Assembly: GCA_038900335.1 (NCBI GenBank) | Contig: JBBMRB010000003.1 | Span: 248,001-312,000 of the forward strand | Direction of reading: 5' to 3' | Source of the DNA: Rs1 sp038900335 | GTDB taxonomy: Bacteria; Pseudomonadota; Gammaproteobacteria; Pseudomonadales; Balneatricaceae | DNA: 64,000 bases | Shown here: piece by piece, positions 61,191 through 64,000 of the stretch | Layout: every line of letters begins with the position of its first letter | How positions within the stretch are numbered: position 1 is the stretch's first letter | Notes under the pieces: generated by a model | The model's database searches: none | Told to the model about the DNA's origin: nothing | What the model saw: the letters and a program-made list of their open reading frames with translations, nothing else | Made by a program: the position numbers and the translations under genes

Positions 61191-64000
61191 TTAATCACAG
61201 TGGATACGATCGTACATCTGCACAATAATGCTCACTAATATTTGAGCATTAGCGGCATCTTCTTGTTGTGCTTGATGTTCTAACTCAGCGGCTATGTCAG
61301 TGAATTGAGAAAAACCGACACTCCCTGCTGATCCTTTTAACCAGTGAGATAAGTCCTTTAGTTCATTAAAGTTATTATGATCAAGTGCTTCTTGCATTTG
61401 GCTAACTTGTGCTAATAATTTAACACAAAATTGTTCAACTAGCGGTTTAAATTTACTATTGACCTGAATTAGACTAGACCTAATAAGCTCGTTTTTACAG
61501 GCCTGTTCGCTATTTATATACGACTGTATTTGCGCAGCGACAGATGTGTTATCAAATGACGACACTATCTGTGTATTTACTAAGCTCGGCTCTACATGCA
61601 ATCGCTCTTTATCAGGCTGTGCTGCTGATTTTTGCCGCTCATCTAGCAACGGTTTTTTTGAATCAATGTCTGGTGATATCGCTGTTTGTTGCTTTGCAAG
61701 CCCAAGCTGTGCTCTTTTCCAATGAAGTGTAATATCCTCTAGCTGCGATGATATTAAATCAAACTGGCCAGCGTTAGCAGCTTCTTCAAAAGGGATCGCA
61801 AGCTCAGTAAACACCATTAGACCGACACTTCCACCAGAACCTTTTAACCAATGGGCATGATCTGCCAGTGCAGAGCCGTCTCTATCTTTCACAGATTGCT
61901 GCATAATCGGTATTTGCACTCCTAGCTTATCGATAAACTGTTTAACTAGATTCGCAAATTTCGGGTTAGAAATAGGTAAACTGGATATAATTGGCTGTAA
62001 AGTATCACTGGAATTATCTAACAGACTATCATTTCTTCCCGCTTGTGTATCATCTATTACTTGAGCAGATTGTAGAGGTTTGGCATTTAACAGTGTTGCT
62101 AGCAAGGTGATCAAAGCATCAATGTTGATTGGCTTTGTCATATAATGGCTATAACCGGCTTGTAAACACTGTGTTTCAATGCCTTTCATTGCGTGAGCTG
62201 TTAGCGCCACTATAGGCTGTTGAAGACCTTGTTCTCTCATTTTGCCGACAGCGGTATAACCATCCATAACAGGCATTTGCACATCCATTAAGATAACATC
62301 AAAATCGATGTCAGTGACTTGGTTTAAGCCGTCTAAACCATCAACTGCTGTTGTCGATTGTATGTTTAAGTCGTCCAAAATTAGCTTAATCAGTTCGCGG
62401 TTTTCAGTGCCATCATCGACAACCAACACATGCGCTTTAGGGAATAACCATTGAGTGCTATCTAAAGACTCATCTATTGCGTCTACTAGTTGGATTTTTT
62501 CAGGTATTGACCATAAGTGCTGATTTTCGGCCTCTATTTCTAAGGATAACGTAAAGGTCGTCCCTACATTTAGCTGACTTTTTACACTTAAATCACCACC
62601 TAAAGCATCGGCAAATTGCTTACTGATAGAGAGGCCCAAACCTGTTCCTCCAAAACGGCGTGTAATAGAGCTATCAGCCTGCACAAAGGCTTCAAAAACA
62701 CTATCAGCTTGCTGCTGTGTCATACCTATACCGGTATCTGTCACATCAATCAGTAATTTATTGGCTGATTCAGCGGCTACATAGGGTGTCACGGTCACGC
62801 TACCGTGTTCGGTAAACTTTATCGCATTGCCGATCATATTAGTGAGAATTTGACGAACTCTACCCGGGTCCGTTTTGATACTCATTGGTATGGCAATATT
62901 ACCTTCAAAAAACAAACCAAGCCCTTGTTCATCGGCCTTGACCTTCATTATCTGTAACACTTCTTGTATTAAAGGGACAGGATTACAATCGATTATTTCG
63001 ACTTCCAAATGGCCGGATTCAACTTTTGATATGTCTAAAATATCGTTGATTAAATTTAATAAGTGCTTAGCGCTTGATGAAATTGTATTTAAATGCTTCT
63101 CTTGTCCTGGCTGTAAATTTCTTCTATCTCTGCGCAGCATATCGGTAAAGCCTAGAATAGCATTCATAGGAGTACGAATTTCATGACTCATATTGGCCAA
63201 AAAGTCACTTTTTGCTTGGTTGGCTGCCTCTGCTTCTTCTTTAGAGCGTTTTAGCTCAATTTCTTGCTCTTCTAAAAGTGTCACATCATCAAAACTGACT
63301 AAAACCCCACCCACCTTGCCACTGGGTAGTAATACAGGTGAGCAATTGACCATAAAGGTTCTTTTACCTTTATTGGGTATCGTTAGACGAAGTACTTGAT
63401 TAACCAGCACTTGCCCGCTATCAATAGCGCTTTGCCAAGGAGTCGTCATCGCCGATAATTCGCTATGATCGGCTTCCCAGGAAAAGCTTGAAATGAGTTT
63501 GCCAACAATGTCCTTTGCCGGCTGCTCCACAATTGTGGAGAATGCTTCATTAGCGAGTACGATAGTTTGGTTTTTATCTAGCACTAATAGCCCTTCTGCC
63601 ATGGTATCTAATGCAGATCTGACATGATCAGGTACCGCTTGAGATGGATCCAAGTGCTTGAGTACTTTTCCAAGGAAGAAGAAGTATACGATAAAACTCG
63701 TCATCGACAGAAAAATAATAAATAACGGGACTTTACCAGTAATGAAGCCGATAAGCCCCGGTTTGACAATAGGTTTAAACCTTATCTCTACACGCCCCCA
63801 CTCAATATCACCAGACCAAAGCGGAATCAGTATTTGCTCATCTGAGAACTCAGTCCCGTCGTAGCCATGCCAATTTTTAGCATGCTCACCTATTTCAGTT
63901 ATTAATGAATCATCTCGATATACTGCTGCAGAAAGCATGCTTTCATTTCTTTCAACAATGACTTGCAGCGTTGTCCTCATTCTAACAAAGTCAGCTTGTG
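61191..64000 (-). CDS. hybrid histidine kinase with two HPt domains, N-terminus beyond window
   Basis: The reading frame is open to the right window edge, so the start and part of the sensor domain are missing. Visible parts in order are an extracytoplasmic segment, one membrane helix near 63680-63740 and a PAS domain. A kinase follows with FLANMSHEIRTPMNAILGF, NMIGNAIKFTE, DTGIGM and GGTGLGLSISKQ, then a receiver with VILMDVQMPVMDG. Two histidine phosphotransfer domains end the protein, each with HWLKGS(G/A)GSVG, near 61840-61860 and 61310-61355. Two HPt domains in one protein suggest branched phosphotransfer. The following REC-GGDEF-EAL gene is the natural target. Confidence 0.93.
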   Translation of the reverse strand, partial: QADFVRMRTTLQVIVERNESMLSAAVYRDDSLITEIGEHAKNWHGYDGTEFSDEQILIPLWSGDIEWGRVEIRFKPIVKPGLIGFITGKVPLFIIFLSMTSFIVYFFFLGKVLKHLDPSQAVPDHVRSALDTMAEGLLVLDKNQTIVLANEAFSTIVEQPAKDIVGKLISSFSWEADHSELSAMTTPWQSAIDSGQVLVNQVLRLTIPNKGKRTFMVNCSPVLLPSGKVGGVLVSFDDVTLLEEQEIELKRSKEEAEAANQAKSDFLANMSHEIRTPMNAILGFTDMLRRDRRNLQPGQEKHLNTISSSAKHLLNLINDILDISKVESGHLEVEIIDCNPVPLIQEVLQIMKVKADEQGLGLFFEGNIAIPMSIKTDPGRVRQILTNMIGNAIKFTEHGSVTVTPYVAAESANKLLIDVTDTGIGMTQQQADSVFEAFVQADSSITRRFGGTGLGLSISKQFADALGGDLSVKSQLNVGTTFTLSLEIEAENQHLWSIPEKIQLVDAIDESLDSTQWLFPKAHVLVVDDGTENRELIKLILDDLNIQSTTAVDGLDGLNQVTDIDFDVILMDVQMPVMDGYTAVGKMREQGLQQPIVALTAHAMKGIETQCLQAGYSHYMTKPINIDALITLLATLLNAKPLQSAQVIDDTQAGRNDSLLDNSSDTLQPIISSLPISNPKFANLVKQFIDKLGVQIPIMQQSVKDRDGSALADHAHWLKGSGGSVGLMVFTELAIPFEEAANAGQFDLISSQLEDITLHWKRAQLGLAKQQTAISPDIDSKKPLLDERQKSAAQPDKERLHVEPSLVNTQIVSSFDNTSVAAQIQSYINSEQACKNELIRSSLIQVNSKFKPLVEQFCVKLLAQVSQMQEALDHNNFNELKDLSHWLKGSAGSVGFSQFTDIAAELEHQAQQEDAANAQILVSIIVQMYDRIHCD

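Overview
The window looks like a chromosome segment of an aerobic, probably marine gammaproteobacterium. This rests on the divergent rph/yicC pair, a gammaproteobacterial-type TrpR, PACE and HPP membrane proteins, a TRAP carboxylate transporter, several c-di-GMP proteins, and moderate-to-low GC by eye. I cannot name the genus. I saw no rRNA, tRNA, CRISPR array or intact insertion sequence.

Layout. (1) 1-1,535: partial rph, then yicC with its terminator. (2) 2,013-13,340, all on the minus strand: a defence island. Read 5' to 3' it is hipB-hipA, hsdR, a 141-bp palindromic MITE-like element, fic, hsdM, hsdS, and a toxin-antitoxin-chaperone module (toxin, MqsA-like antitoxin, SecB-like chaperone). 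Operator-like palindromes precede hipB and overlap the toxin start. (3) 13,559-21,905: two LysR regulators, an HPP membrane protein, creatinase, a DUF1294 protein, a histone-deacetylase-family deacetylase, a CoA-transferase fused to a GNAT acetyltransferase, and a small membrane protein. (4) 22,120-27,732: a signalling module made of a receiver protein, a multi-PAS histidine kinase whose N-terminus matches the plant/cyanobacterial ethylene-binding domain, and a divergent REC-GGDEF-EAL protein. (5) 27,799-36,855: a PACE efflux pump with a LysR regulator, then a cytosine-deaminase-like enzyme, a complete BMP-type nucleoside/purine ABC importer and an aspartoacylase-family hydrolase. (6) 37,251-44,084: small genes, a diguanylate cyclase, a TRAP transporter and an unknown acidic protein. 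(7) 44,442-46,872: trpR-trpE-trpG. (8) 46,874-57,499: an Ldh-family dehydrogenase diverging from a RutR-like TetR regulator, followed by a coenzyme F420 operon. (9) 57,938-64,000: a TolC-family protein, a REC-GGDEF-EAL protein and a hybrid histidine kinase cut by the window edge.

The most notable system is the F420 operon. It holds cofG, cofH, cofD, cofC and cofE (deazaflavin cofactor synthesis), an NADPH:F420 reductase, an F420-type luciferase-like oxidoreductase, and an M20 amidohydrolase of the beta-ureidopropionase/N-carbamoyl-amino-acid hydrolase type. Most junctions are overlapping or closely spaced, and a strong terminator closes the unit. Its promoter carries two near-matches to the E. 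coli RutR operator, 33 bp apart, and the regulator gene next door is RutR-like. I infer a pyrimidine- or ureide-responsive unit that makes its own F420, recycles it with NADPH and uses it in a catabolic reduction or oxidation. Other nitrogen-compound genes nearby (creatinase, cytosine/creatinine-deaminase-like enzyme, BMP importer) suggest a wider taste for small nitrogenous nutrients.
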